Of a stretch of DNA of 64,000 bases, positions 12,398-24,076 are shown one piece after another. The notes below the pieces were generated by a model. It searched no databases. It saw only the letters and a list, made by a program, of their open reading frames with translations, and was not told the DNA's origin. A program made the position numbers and the translations under genes. Positions within the stretch are counted from its first letter, which is position 1. Every line of letters starts with the position of its first letter. The stretch spans positions 1 through 64,000 of the forward strand of contig KZ111198.1 in the NCBI GenBank assembly GCA_002077045.2, written 5' to 3'. Origin of the DNA: Rachicladosporium sp. CCFEE 5018 (lineage: Eukaryota; Ascomycota; Dothideomycetes; Cladosporiales; Cladosporiaceae).

Positions 12398-12593
12398 CTG
12401 GGATAGTCAGTGTAGACGGCAGCTTTCAAAGTGTGATGGCAGCAACTTTTCGATGCTGCAGCCAAGAAGTTGCTCTTCTCGACGAACGGACTGTGGAACG
12501 CAGCTCGAAAGTAAGTCCGTGTTGCCACAAGCTTTATACAGTACCCTCTGTAACGTACAAAAACCACGGGACGCCTGCCATGTCGATCACTTA

Positions 12594-13448
12594 TCAACAA
12601 CACCCTCCCTTCTTGGCAGCCGGCTCTTTCGCCAACGTCACCGTCCTCGTACTCCCTCCTCCCGCCCCAGGACCCTTCACACCACTCCGCCGATCATTCA
12701 AATTGTACTTCCCGGCCTCAATCCCCTGATAAATTCTCTCCGCGACTTCCAAGAAAGCCCTCTCGACGTTCTCCCCGCTCTTCGCCGAAGTCTCGACGTA
12801 CTGCATCACCCTATTGACCCTACACCACTCTTCCGCTTCCTCCCTCGTGACCTGCCGTTGACTCGGCTTCGCTGTGGCGGAGGCCGGAGGTGACGCGAGA
12901 TCGGATTTGTTCCCCACGAGGATGACCACGATATCCTCCTCGGCTATCTGCCGCAAATCGTGCAGCCAAGACGTAACGCTGTTGAACGTATTCCGCCGCG
13001 TGATGTCAAACACCAGTAGCGCCCCAGATGCGCCTCTGAAGTAGCTCCGCGTGATACTCTTATACGTCTCCTGCCCCGCCGTATCCCACAAACTCAGCTT
13101 CATGTACTTCTGCTCCTCCTTCCCTCCCTTACCCTTCTTGACTCCATCGTTCACCCCTCTCGTGACGCGGGCGGAAGGGTCATTGATCCCGTGTTCGAGG
13201 CTTGCTGGCGGGCCGACGGGGACTATGCGCGAGCCAAACTCGACGCCTATGGTCACGTCGTGGTGGGAGACGAAGCGGCCTTCGCAGAGGCGGATTGTTA
13301 GCTGGGGGCGCTGTGATCAGCGGGTGGGGTTGATGGGAGGGGAGGGACGAGGGAGAGGTACGCTGGATTTGCCGGAGCCGGAGTCGCCTATTGTTACAAT
13401 TTTGGATATGAAGCTGTAGGGTGATGGGGCTGGAGGATTGGAGGCCAT
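12594..13448 (-). CDS. Rab-family small GTPase (Rab2/Rab4/Rab14 branch, Ypt4-like)
   Basis: Model complement(join(12594..13301,13362..13448)), 264 residues. The short first exon carries the P-loop GDSGSGKSS and the intron falls directly after it, rejoining at LTIRLCEGRF. Other G motifs are intact: switch I/effector TIGVEFG, WDTAGQE, GNKSD and ETSAKSG. The C-terminus ends in GGCC, a double-cysteine geranylgeranylation signal, so the protein cycles on and off membranes of the secretory/endosomal system. An insert of about 30 residues, rich in Gly and Lys, separates switch I from WDTAGQE, which is longer than in animal Rabs. Its effector loop best fits the Rab2/4/14 group. Assigning it specifically to Ypt4 is inference. 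Confidence 0.88.
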
Positions 13449-13965
13449 GGTTGGTGGGCTAGAGGGCTCGGATGAGCGCCAGGAAGTGCGCGTTGAGGTC
13501 GCGGAGGGTCGACTATGAATGAGGATGTTGGTCAGGCCATTGCGACGGAGGGCTATATCTGCCAAAGTGCGCGCGTGCTTGTGTTGGTTGTCTTGCAATG
13601 CTGTTCCTGAGCTGTGGTTGTGGCACCTGCTACTTGCAGTTCATGGGGCGCAGTATGAGGTCACCGTGCACAGTAAGGAGAGCCCCGTAAGGAGAGGTAG
13701 GTGCAGAGAAGGGAGAGCTAAAACGAAGCACTTGGGAAGGAATGGTCACTTATGCCGTGGTGATGGTAGTGCAAGGCGTAGATTCATATTTCATTCCATC
13801 CTACATGCCACCAACGGCCGTCGCTGCGCGCTAGAGATGAGACGACGCTCAATTCGTCGCCATCAGGACTGTGGCAACAACAACTATTTGTCTCCATATC
13901 ACGATACAGCAGCCTGACACCAGCGTGGACACCAGAGTTATGGATCTGCCGACACTCGAACGGTC
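13449..13965. other. Intergenic, nothing recognised
   Basis: About 0.5 kb between the Rab start and the permease stop, both on the minus strand. It should contain the Rab promoter and the permease 3' UTR; no further gene is supported. Confidence 0.5.
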
Positions 13966-15646
13966 TCACCCAATAAAATCTGGTGACTGGCGACGAGAGC
14001 CAAAGCCTGTGTGCTCCGTCTCCAACCGACCAGACCAAAGATCAATCGTATGAGCCCTCGCGAACTTCGTCTTGTGCACAGTCTTCCACGCAATAATCGG
14101 CACAATGAAGATCACAATCCCGATGTACGACGCGACGAAATCAGACGTCGACCAATTGCCCGCCAGAAAGACTTTGAAGCCAGCTACCAAGGTGATGACA
14201 GTCGCGCCGACGAACCCAACCCATGCGGTGTAGGGCTGGAATGCGGACTTCCACGGTATGTCGTTGCGACTGACGTTTTGCACTTTCATCGCGCGGTGGA
14301 AGCGGATGTAGCAGGCGCAGAGTGTCGCCCAGGCGATAAGACCGGCCACTGTGCTGAGGTTGAGGAGCCAGGTGAAGGCTTGTGAGGCTCCGCCGCTGCC
14401 GAGACCTTATTGTCATCAGTCAGTGTGACTCAATTTTCTTCATGGGTTTGCAGAGAGACTCACTCAAATACGCCAGAGGGCCGAAAAGCCATGAGATGAT
14501 AACAGCATAGTACGGCACGCCTTTTTTGTTCGTCTTTCCAAACACTTTCGGGAGCTGACCATCTGTAGTCATCGCCACGATAATACGCGAGCCCACCCAG
14601 CAGTAAGAATTACCTGCCGACCACGCAGAGATCAGAATACAGGCGTTGACCAGCGATGGCAGACCACTGATGCCAGCATTCGCTATGGCGATGACCCAAG
14701 GTGAAGAGTTCGCATTTCCCGCTCCCGAGACTAGATCTGGATTTCGCGGATCCACGATCAAGGAAATCAGCAGTGCACCCAGGATGTAGAAGAAGCCAAT
14801 GCGGTAGGTCACGTTCTTCGCGGCTGTAGGGATCGCCTTGTGGGGATCGATGGACTCGGCAGCGCCTATGACAACCGTCTCAATGCCGATGAAGGAGAAG
14901 GACGCATTGACGAATGCTGAGAGGAAGCCGAGGAAGGCGCCGGTCGAGCCTGGGACACCGTTGTACTCTGTCCATGCTCTTGGGTTGCGCCAGTACTGGA
15001 AGCCTGTTCTTTTGTGATCGGGTCCACCACCGGACGTGATGACGATCGAGACTATGACCAAGCCGAGGAAGCAAGCGACTTTCACCATCCCTGCGGCGAC
15101 TTCAGAGTGACCGTAGAAACTCACGCTCACCAGGTTGATCGCTAGAATGGCTGCAAGTCCCACGGTAATGGTCACAGCGGGCGTGAGATCCGTCCAATAC
15201 GACACAATCACCGCTGCGGCAGAACACTCAGAAGCAATCGCAATCGTGTAGCAGTAGCCGTACGAGATAGCGAGGGAAAAGCCCACAGCTGGGTCGATGA
15301 AACGCGTCGCCCAATGTGGGAATGTACCGGCTGTAGGGTAGAGCGTGGCGAGCTCAGCGATACTCTGCATTACGCACCAGAGGACGATGCCCACAACGAT
15401 ATAGGCTAGCAGCATGCCTGCTGGGCCGGCGTTGGCGTAGGCAGAACCTGTACCCACGAACAGGCCGGTACCGATGCCAGAGCAAAAGCCGATCCAGGTT
15501 AGCTGGTAGTTCTTGAGTCGCCTCTGCGTGTGGCCATGGCCGCCACTACTTGACAGAGCCTCTGCAGAGTACTCGGGTGAGGATTGCCATTCATGGTCGT
15601 CTTGTACGTCGTCGGATTTGGCATGGTGTTGTTTCGTGAACGCCAT
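13966..15646 (-). CDS. Amino-acid permease (APC superfamily, fungal YAT type)
   Basis: Model complement(join(13966..14405,14464..15646)), 540 residues, intron of 58 nt in phase 1. After a hydrophilic N-terminus the first membrane helix carries the family signature GFCSGIGTGLFVGTGSAYANAGPAG, shown here only in part as GIGTGLFVGTG. About twelve hydrophobic helices follow, including the conserved SFSFIGIETVVIGAAES segment and the PTAAKNVTYRI loop. The protein should sit in the plasma membrane as a proton-coupled amino-acid importer; the substrate range is unknown. The second exon supplies the last helices and a short cytoplasmic tail. Length and helix order match fungal YAT permeases, so the gene looks complete. 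Confidence 0.92.
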
Positions 15647-16723
15647 GGCCTGACTATGGGCGATCGAGTACAGTACTGTAGTTACTTGTCGATTGTCGTG
15701 TGGAGCCCTGCGGGTCTCCTGTAGTTGGCTGTCTACGAATCAGTCTTATAGTATCCCCAGATAGCAGGTCCTTCGTCCCTAAGGCATCGTGCAAGTCCGT
15801 AAGAATATACGGCCCATTCACGTCAACTATACACGTTTTCGCCATCGAAGAAATCGAGGAATTTATTGAGTCCATGAAACCATTTCTCATTGCGCTATAT
15901 TGCGTGATCGCTAAATGATGGGTTTTCCTCGCTATGTGTCAGAAAGGGCCGATAGTCGCCACATGAACGGGCATTGACGGGGAAGTCTTGTCGAGAGATC
16001 AAGTCATCTTCTTCGTACTGCTTGGGTTATCTTTTCCTTATGCTGCCTTCGCATATATTCTACACTGGAATGCAGCCTTCAGACCTGCATAGCGTTGGAG
16101 GAAAAGGCAAGCTTCTTCGAGAATGCTTAGCGCGGTGTGTGGAATGCCCGATCGCCTTGCGATTGCCGGGATGCTATTGCGATTGAGAACTCTGGTCCCG
16201 AACGATGGCCTTTAAATTCCTGCGAATACACGATCATTGCGACCGATGATAAAACTGTTTGCCGTCGACGTGCGAAGAAAGCCAAGGTTCACGATGGTTC
16301 ACGCCAACATTTTGCTTGAGCCGTCTGGGTGGCACCTGCTTGCCGTGTGGCGCAGACGAGGGTCACATGTGCCTGACATCCGCCGAGCCTCGAAAGGCAC
16401 TGTCATCCCGAGCATTACCACCACAATGACTCAACCGACGATACACGTGAGCATGGTGCATCATGTGCCTGGTACCTGCGTCGACAGTGAAGGCGGAGTC
16501 AAGGGTCAGATCGAGTAGCAAAGTGAAGTGGTATCTTTCTCGTCTCCCTCACAGTCCACTTCCATTCTCTCGAATCCAGTTCCTCGAACACCAATCATCG
16601 CCCCAGACTTGAGCACCTGGGCAGTATTGAGCAAGCAGATCCACCGCAACACAATACAGTACAGCACTCGAGACCAACTCGACACTACACTCACAGCAGA
16701 CCAGCAGAACGTATCAAGTCACA
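15647..16723. promoter_or_regulatory. Divergent intergenic region of about 1.1 kb
   Basis: This stretch separates the divergent amino-acid permease and LOG-family gene and so must hold both promoters. Open frames within it are short and unconvincing. A pyrimidine/CA-rich leader (tcgaacaccaatcatcgccc near 16590) precedes the LOG start. No specific operator is identified. Confidence 0.4.
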
Positions 16724-16939
16724 ATGTCTGCGCCCCTCACTACCCAGCCCAATGGCTCCGCCAATGGCACCTCAACCCCAAACTCGACCACCAAACACCC
16801 CGTCATCTGCGTCTTGTAAGCCCTCTCCACATCCCTCACCTTCTCCCCTACTAACACTCCCCAGCTGCGGTGCCTCACCCGGCACGTCCCCCGCCCACCT
16901 CGCCGCCGCCCGCGCCCTCGCCCAAGCCCTCCATGCCTC
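16724..16939 (+). CDS. LOG-family (cytokinin riboside monophosphate phosphoribohydrolase-like) protein, 5' part only
   Basis: Two exons, 16724..16815 and 16865 onward, are visible before the assembly gap. The junction rebuilds the start of the LOG/TIGR00730 Rossmann fold: VICV joins FCGASPGTSPAHLAAARAL, the usual first strand and glycine loop. In the family this enzyme releases free nucleobase from nucleoside monophosphates, including activation of cytokinin precursors. The diagnostic PGGxGTxxE active-site motif would lie beyond the gap, so activity cannot be judged. The gene is incomplete only because the assembly breaks; there is no sign of decay in the visible 55 codons. Confidence 0.75.
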
Positions 16940-17039
16940 NNNNNNNNNNNNNNNNNNNNNNNNNNNNNNNNNNNNNNNNNNNNNNNNNNNNNNNNNNNNN
17001 NNNNNNNNNNNNNNNNNNNNNNNNNNNNNNNNNNNNNNN
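16940..17039. other. Assembly gap (exactly 100 N)
   Basis: A run of exactly 100 N, the usual placeholder for a gap of unknown size. The left side is the start of a LOG gene and the right side is the end of a PUF gene, both on the plus strand, so at least the rest of both genes (probably several kb) is missing here. Confidence 0.95.
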
Positions 17040-17446
17040 AGAAGTGCCTCAAAATCGGTGGCACCGACTTCCTCGACCGCTACCTCAACCGAGTGTGCGA
17101 GTCTCGCGTGGATCGTCCTCGCATGCCTCTCATCGACATTGCCGGCGACCAATTTGGTAACTACCTCGTCCAGTACATCCTCGTCCATGGAGAGCCCATG
17201 CGTAAGGAGGTTGTCGCTGCTCACATTCGCAAGCACATGGTTTCGCTGCGTGGCTCGAAGTACGGCTCCCGCGTGGCCATTCTCTGCTCCGATCCAGCTT
17301 ACGCTACTCGTCCCGGCGTTCCTGCTGCCTTCTCTCGAGTTCCCGGCCGCCCCATGGATCCCGTCTACGACATCACCAACCGCTCTTACAATAACAATCG
17401 CGGCTACGTCGGCATGGGTCGTCCTCAGTATGGCGGCTACCGTTAG
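17040..17446 (+). CDS. PUF-family RNA-binding protein (JSN1/PUF1 type), 3' part only
   Basis: The visible C-terminal 134 residues read from the gap in the frame starting at 17042. They contain two helical PUF-repeat-like units, including DIAGDQFGNYLVQYILVHG and HIRKHMVSLRGSKYGSRVA, then a Pro/Gly/Arg/Tyr-rich tail ending in GRPQYGGYR. PUF proteins bind 3' UTRs and control mRNA stability and localisation; the HIRKHMVSLRGSK(Y/F)GSRV block is what I associate with the Jsn1/Puf1 group. The bulk of the protein, including any RRM and the remaining repeats, lies in the gap. A TCGC microsatellite (about 17465-17482) follows in the 3' UTR. Confidence 0.8.
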
Positions 17447-18237
17447 ACCATCTAGTCACTACCTTCGCTCGCTCGCTCGCTCGTATCTGAGCAACATCAT
17501 CTGAGAGCATCAGTTATATTCGCATGCTTGCACTTACATCACTTGTATGCAGGTCGAAGATCTACTTGGCGCCACCAGCTAGCAGAGACCAGATCTGAAG
17601 AAGCTCAACCGCTCTCTACACCACGAGCTAGCTGGAGCGCTGTCATCAAGGCAATCCTCTTGCTGATTGGATTGGATGGGATGGGCAATGCTGCTGGCAA
17701 GCTCTTACTTGACAATATGGTACAATACCCTGGCTGCGCTTTTCTGCTGCCATCACAACATCTGCTGCGTTCTTTTTGGTGCTAATTTCGTTGGAGGGAG
17801 AAGAGATTGTATGATATTGAGCAGGGGACATGAGATGGAGATGGGGATGATCTTCGAAGAGAGAGGCGGACTGGAGCGGTGGCTGTAATAGTAGCGATAC
17901 TCGAAGCATCTCACTGACCGCGTCTCAAACTTCCCATCTCGTGGTTACCATGATGGCATAGTGACCTCGATTTCATGGTCAACCATTAAGGAAATCACGT
18001 TGTCGCTGCCCATATGGCAATGCCACCTGCCCTGTCCGGCCCCTCCCGCTGCGTGTGGAACGTCACTTTCTCGCCAACACACAGCCAGCCAATCCAAACC
18101 TTCCCTCTCCCACCTCACCTCTCGCCAAACCCCTGCACCCGTCCAGCCCGCCCACGAGACCTCGAATTACGCGGGTAACGTGCGGAACGTCATTGTGTAC
18201 TTTGTCTCTAGCTGTATTTGTACCCTGCGTCGAAATC
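17447..18237. other. Intergenic between PUF and SEY1
   Basis: Contains the (TCGC)n run of the PUF 3' UTR and the CA/CT-rich leader of SEY1. No further gene is supported. Confidence 0.5.
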
Positions 18238-21016
18238 ATGGCCACCCTCTCCCCCAACGGCACCTCCAGCCGCCCGACTAACTCCACAGCTCGCCACCCC
18301 ACCGCCCCGACGGTCATGACCATGAACGGGCATTTTGGCGCTGTGGGCGAGAAGCCCACGGCCGAGCACTTCGAGCATGGAATCCAGATTATCGACCAGG
18401 AGAAAGTGTTTAATGAGAATTTGCCCGCGTACTTGCAGAGTCAGAAAGTGCTACGGGCAGGGTTTAATTACCATCTCATTTCTGTGTTTGGGAGTCAGAG
18501 CACGGGGAAGAGTACGCTGCTGAATTATCTTTTTGGCACGCAGTTTGGCGTTATGAGTGAGGCCGATCGGAGGCAGACGACTAAGGGGATTTGGATGAGT
18601 CGGAATAAGAAGGAGGATGCGACTGCGCCAAAGGAGCAGAGGATGGCGGAGAATATTCTGGTTATGGATGTGGAGGGGACGGATGGGAGGGAGAGAGGGG
18701 AGGATCAGGATTTCGAGCGGAAGAGTGCGCTTTTTGCGTTGGCGACGAGCGAGGTGCTGATTGTGAATATTTGGGAACACCAAGTGGGCTTGTATCAAGG
18801 TGCGAATATGGGGTTGTTGAAGACCGTCTTCGAGGTGAACTTGCAGGTTTTCTTGAAAGATGCGAAGAGCGTGCCGCGGACGCTGCTATTCTTCGTTATT
18901 CGGGATCATCTCGGCACGACGCCGCTGGCGAACCTGAAGGCTACGTTGACGCAGGATCTGGCGCGGATATGGAGTACCCTGTCCAAGCCGCCGGGCATGG
19001 AGAAGAGTCAGATTGGGGATTACTTCGACTTTGCATTTGTGGCGCTTCCACATAAGATCTTGCAGCCGGAGAAGTTTGAGCAGGAGGTGAGGAGACTGGG
19101 CACGAGGTTCAGGGAGGGGTACAAGGATCCCAAGAGGGATGGGCTGACTGATGATCGGGACGAGGCCATTCTGCTGCCGGCTTATCATCGTAGGATCCCG
19201 GCTGATGGGTTCCCGGTTTATGCGAAAGGCGTGTGGGAGACGATCGATAGTAATAAGGATCTGGATTTGCCTACACAGCAGGAGTTGTTGGCCCAGTTCC
19301 GGTGCGATGAGATTGCGAAGGAGGTGCTTGTGGCATTCGATGCTGTTGTGTTGCCTTTGGAGGAGAGGCAAGCGGAGGGTGTGGCGAGTGGGAAGCCGAG
19401 TATTCTTGCTGCGCTAGGTGTCGCGATTACTGGTGCAAGGAAGGCTGTCCTGGCGAACTTCGAGGTCGAGGCGAGCAGGTATCACAAGGGTGTGTTCAAG
19501 ACGAAACAAGCCGAGCTCGCGAGCAAGATTGACGGCAGACTAAAGACGCTCTTCAATGGTCAGCTCACAGCAGCACACAAAGCTGGCCTGCACGACTTCA
19601 GCGAAGGCGTGTCCAGCGCCGTCAAAGCCGGCCAAAAGAGATCGAACGGCTACGACTTCCACTCCATCGTCAAAGACGAGAAAGCCACGGCCTTGAAAGC
19701 ATATGAAACGCACGCCCACACTTCCCTCGTCGAAGGCGCGCCATGGAGCAACTACCAATCGCAATTGAACCTTTTCCGCAAAGACCTTGACGAAGCCAGC
19801 GCTCGACTTAGGAAGGAGGAGATGCGCCGACTTGCGACACGGTCAGAACGCTGGGTGAAAGCTAAGCTCGCCGAGTCTGTAGGTCTGGAGTTCAACAAGT
19901 TGGGATCGGGTCGCGGTGGCTCTGGCGCACCTGCAGAAGGGGAGAAGCCCGCAACGGAGAAAGATCTCTGGGATCGTATATGGAACGTCTTCACCGAGAC
20001 CGTCTCTCACGCCGAGACACGCTTCACTGACCGCGCACGAAGCTTCGACGCAAGTCCCGAAGAAGTCGAAGTCGGACTCTGGCGGTTACGAAGGAAGTCC
20101 TGGAGTGCATTGCGGGACAAGATTGAGGAGGAGATGATGGAGGGCAACCTCTTATTGAAGCTGCGAGAAAACTTTGAGGACAAATTCCGATACGACGAAG
20201 ACGGCGTGCCACGCCTATGGCGCCCGACCGACGACATCGAAAGCATGTACACCCGCGCCCGCGAATCGACTCTCGAGCTCATACCTCTGCTGGCGCGCTT
20301 CAAGCTCAGCACTACCACCGCTCCTCCACCCCTTGACGCCTGGATCGGCGAAGCACCCGCTGGCGTCACGGCAGCCGATGAAGAGGACCTCCATCCCATC
20401 GGCGGCGTTGATGAGGACGAAGGCAAAACATTGGAAGAGGAGATGACTGTGCTTAGTGAAGCCAAACGAGCGGACTTGGCGACAAGATTCAAGAAGACGG
20501 CTGATGGGGTGTATGTTGAGGCTAAGCGGAGTGCGATTGGCGGGATGACGCAGGTGCCGTTGTACTTTTATGGACTGTTACTTGCGCTGGGGTGGAATGA
20601 GATCGTCGCTGGTATGTTCGCCTTGATGTGTTTGTTGGAGGGACAGGCTGATGCTGATAATGTGCTGCAGTGCTTCGGAACCCGGTCTACTTCATCTTTC
20701 TCATTCTCGCGGCTGTTGGAGCTTATGTGACGTACACACTTAACCTTTGGGGTCCTATACTGAGGATGACGAACGCGGCGAGCTCGCAGGGTCTGGAGAT
20801 CTTCAGAGAGAAGTTGAGGGAATTTCTGGAGAGTAGCGATACGGGGCGGCAGGCTATTGGGATGTCGCAGAAGGCGGGATACAGGTATTTATGATCGACT
20901 GCGGGTTGCATTTGGGACGATGCTAACTAGCCTTGTGTAGCATGGATACACTGCATAGCAACGGCACGACGAAAGCGAACGCCACGAAGGTTGATGATGA
21001 TGTTGATGAGATATGA
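18238..21016 (+). CDS. SEY1: SEY1/RHD3-like ER membrane-fusion GTPase
   Basis: Model join(18238..20611,20671..20884,20941..21016), 887 residues, the expected size. The GTPase domain begins around residue 50 (GIQIIDQEKVFNENLPAYL) and has the P-loop GSQSTGKSTLLNYLFGT, switch region RRQTTKGIW, G3 DVEGTDGRERGEDQDFERK and G4 region FVIRDH. A long helical bundle follows, then two close membrane segments near the C-terminus (QVPLYFYGLLLALGWNEIVA, and VYFIFLILAAVGAYVTY) and a short cytoplasmic tail ending in DDDVDEI. The protein drives homotypic fusion of ER tubules. Both introns lie between the membrane hairpin and the tail; the last has a textbook TGCTAAC branch site at 20921. The frame is open upstream of 18238, but that ATG fits the family best. 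Confidence 0.95.
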
Positions 21017-22109
21017 TTTTGCGTCAGGGAAGCGTCTTGTAGGCGAGTGTACATCTTTACACACAGCTATGTGCCATTCTGCATTCAAAATCTTTCTCAG
21101 CTTTTGTGTTTTGTGAGTATTAAGGCTCTTAATGTCATAAGTTCTACCCTGGTCAGTCAGGGCATCTCGGATGGTCTTCGTGATCCGTATATCGACGACG
21201 CGTGGAAGTTTTCGGGACTGTGCAGCACGCAATGGCCGCTGCTTGAGCGCCTTGCTCTATGCTTTCCATACGTCGACATGATTTGGTCAGAAGCGCAGGC
21301 AGGTGCCGAGTTTGGAGCAGCCATATTTGGGACCACGAGGTCCACGCCAAACCTCAGAATGCTGAGATTGTGTGATTGGCCAGATTCCAAGGCAATAGAC
21401 TTGACCGTCATAACCCGAGCGAGTGAGCAAGACTATAAGCAAACTTGGGAACGTGTCCATGCAGAATATACTGCTGAGCTGGATACCTTTGCAACCAGTC
21501 TGCTTCACAGTATTGGTCTCTTGCGTCAAGAGCGCTGTTACACATCACTGCAGACCATCTGTTGGGCGCATCAGCACGGCTCCTGCTCTCATAACATCCC
21601 GCAATTGGGTACATCATCGTAGTCAGACGCATGTGCAGGCGGTCCACCGTTAGCATGCTATGTGCCTCGCAGCCCGAGGGAGACCATCGCCGAAGCCGCA
21701 TATTCTATCATGCGTGTGCCCCGACGAGACTTTTTGAAGCAATATCAAGGATACGACATCTTCTCGGACTTAACGTGTGCTTGGCAAGACTGGGACAAAT
21801 GGTGAAGTGCATGGTCCGCAGAACGCTACGACACAGCCCGTAGGAAGGTGATCTGATCGAGCTCTCTCCGCTGGCAGGCTGAATGTCGTCCCGGTACTGT
21901 CGGCGGCACCGCAGGCGGCGTTCAATGGTCGTTGTATCGGTGAGAGCTGACGGCTTCGACACAAGCGATCCCGCTATGGTCGATGTCTTGGCTTGCAGTT
22001 TGGGTCAGGAGATATTGCTGAGCTGCAAATGATGAGATCTTGGGACGTGTGTGGCGGCCAGAAACTAGCTGCAGACTTTCGAAAGCGGATTCAAATAGGG
22101 CATAAATCC
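21017..22109. other. Intergenic, with a possible gene remnant
   Basis: A plus-strand frame at about 21180-21620 has a stretch reading WPLLERLALCFPYVDMIW and later PNLRMLRLCDWP, which faintly recalls leucine-rich regions of F-box-type proteins. It has no convincing start, no splice-linked partner and ends abruptly. I treat it as at most a decayed remnant; the rest holds the 3' flanks of SEY1 and the MFS gene. Confidence 0.3.
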
Positions 22110-23780
22110 TTACGGTAGCTTTTCGCCTGGCCTCACTGCTTCGCCGAGCTCTGGTAGTTGTGCAACCCTCGTCGTCTTTGTGCTTGCGGAAACTTCCTTT
22201 TCTTCTTTCTCCTGCACGATCGACGAAACATCACTCCCCTCCTTCGCCTTCCCACCCTGCGTCTTCAACGTCAGAAACGGCACCAGTCCCAGGCTCACCA
22301 CCGCGCAAGCCAGCGAGAAGTAGAAAGTCGCCGCATAAGGCTGCGTAGCAACGTCATAGTATTCCACCATCCTCGGCTTCTGCTGGACCGAGTTGAAGAT
22401 CGAAGTCGTGATTCCGAAGCCAACAGTCTGCGCCAGTCGACTGACAGTCTGTAAGATCCCGCCCGCGACGGACTGTTGCTCTCGTGGAAGACTGCTCATG
22501 ACGTACATGTTCGCTACGTTGAATTGCAGGTCCGCGCCGACGACGACGAACATGAGAGCTGTGAAGCAGAAGTCCCAGTAGCTGCTGCTTGCTCTGTTGA
22601 CTGCAAAGAGGAGGCAAGAGAGGACGTAAGCCGAGCAGCCGAGGCCCATGAGGAGTTTGTTGGAGACTCTATGGAGGATCAGGCCGGCGATGACGTTGAC
22701 TATCATGCCCACGATGGCCATGGGCAGGATCAAGACGGCGACCTGAAGAGCCGACTTATGCCAGATCTCCTGGAAATACAGGCCGATGAAGAAGCTGGCT
22801 GGCGTGAAAGCCATCATGCCTAAGCACAGAATTCCGAGGGAGAGTGAGAAGTTTTTGTCCTTCCAGATGTCCATTGGTACGAGGGCATGCGGGAAGTAGC
22901 GTTCCCAGAAGACGAAGGCGATCATCAGAAACAGGCCAACGATTAGCAAAGCAAGGACATAGCCAGTCTTCCAGCCGTTCGGCTGCGCGGTGTCGCCTAA
23001 GCTGAGTGCAGCGGAAAACATGCCGATGCCGCCGACGGTCAACAGTACGCCGAGGAAGTCGAATCGCCTGATAGTTTGCCATGTCATGGGCTGCTTATCT
23101 GCATGATCGCTTGGAATCGTGAACCAGCCGATTACGGAGAAGAGCACGAAGATGATAGCAAGCAAGTAGAAGCTCGCACGCCAGTTGAAGATCGAAGTCG
23201 CCACGCCGCTGAAGATCGTGCCGAAGACGAAGCCAAGAGGATTGCCACCGGAGAAGCAAGCGAAGGCAAGGTTCTTTCGTTTCGAGGGCTTGTAGATCGC
23301 TCCCAGCAATCCAACAGCCGGAGGCACTGCCATCGCGGCAAACAGTCCCATCACTCCACTTAGCACATCGATACCGATCGGCGTCTTGGCGAAGCCAGCT
23401 GCAAGCGTGAAGACGGCGAAGAAGAACATCGACACAATGAACATCGCCTTCCTCCCAAAGAGATCCGCGACGCCACCGAAGAAGAGTAAGAAAGCGCCGC
23501 TAGCCAGGGAGGTTGAGGAGGTCAGCCATGTGATCTCGGCCGTCGTCATGTTGAGGTCCCGTCCGACGAAACTTGAAATGACAGTGATCATGCCGGCCAC
23601 ATATGCAGGCATTGCGATGGCCATCGTACAGGTCAGGATAAAGAAGACTTCCTGGATTGTCGACTTGAAGCATGCTGGGCGAGCGTTGTTGGTCTCCACG
23701 GCGTGCAGGGCCTCCATTGCGATGTTCTTTTCGCCACCCATGTTGCCGTTGGAGCTCGCATCATCAATTTGGTCGTCCAT
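22110..23780 (-). CDS. MFS transporter, DHA2/ATR1-AMF1-like
   Basis: A single-exon 556-residue protein with about fourteen hydrophobic helices. The first helix reads FFILTCTMAIAMPAYVAGMI, followed by the ITWLTSSTSLASGAFLLFFG segment and the loop GGVADLFGRKAMF, an MFS motif-A variant (G-x-x-x-D-x-x-G-R-K). A cytoplasmic tail rich in Lys/Glu ends the protein. Sequence style matches the fungal group containing yeast Atr1 (aminotriazole and boron resistance) and the low-affinity ammonium transporter Amf1. It should be a plasma-membrane exporter or facilitator; substrate unknown. The absence of introns contrasts with most neighbours. Confidence 0.88.
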   Translation of the reverse strand: MDDQIDDASSNGNMGGEKNIAMEALHAVETNNARPACFKSTIQEVFFILTCTMAIAMPAYVAGMITVISSFVGRDLNMTTAEITWLTSSTSLASGAFLLFFGGVADLFGRKAMFIVSMFFFAVFTLAAGFAKTPIGIDVLSGVMGLFAAMAVPPAVGLLGAIYKPSKRKNLAFACFSGGNPLGFVFGTIFSGVATSIFNWRASFYLLAIIFVLFSVIGWFTIPSDHADKQPMTWQTIRRFDFLGVLLTVGGIGMFSAALSLGDTAQPNGWKTGYVLALLIVGLFLMIAFVFWERYFPHALVPMDIWKDKNFSLSLGILCLGMMAFTPASFFIGLYFQEIWHKSALQVAVLILPMAIVGMIVNVIAGLILHRVSNKLLMGLGCSAYVLSCLLFAVNRASSSYWDFCFTALMFVVVGADLQFNVANMYVMSSLPREQQSVAGGILQTVSRLAQTVGFGITTSIFNSVQQKPRMVEYYDVATQPYAATFYFSLACAVVSLGLVPFLTLKTQGGKAKEGSDVSSIVQEKEEKEVSASTKTTRVAQLPELGEAVRPGEKLP

Positions 23781-24076
23781 CTCAGCGCAGATACAGACGC
23801 AATGCTACGGTTCAGTATAAAGAAACATCATGCCACCCAGAAATGCTAATGCAACACGCGAGACGACGAGGAGAGAAGAAGCGTTGATATAAGCATTGAC
23901 TTTGACAGTGGAGCAGGATGTCGATATGTAAGATTGCGGAAAGCAGGCCGCGCAAATCTGCCGGGCAATGCACTCTGACTCGCGACCACAGCCCGACATC
24001 GGCTGAAATTATCTCCGGTATGATATGAGATGCTTGAGAAAGAGAAGAACGATCTGAACGAGATGTAATACATACA

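Noticed and set aside
12433..12893. Plus-strand frames of about 100-190 codons downstream of the SDR
   Set aside because: They are antisense to the Rab GTPase exon 2.
16752..17504. Open frames running through the 100-N gap
   Set aside because: N codons are not evidence; the two sides belong to different families.
18451..20492. Several long minus-strand frames (up to 161 codons)
   Set aside because: They are antisense shadows of SEY1, whose motifs and splice structure are unmistakable.
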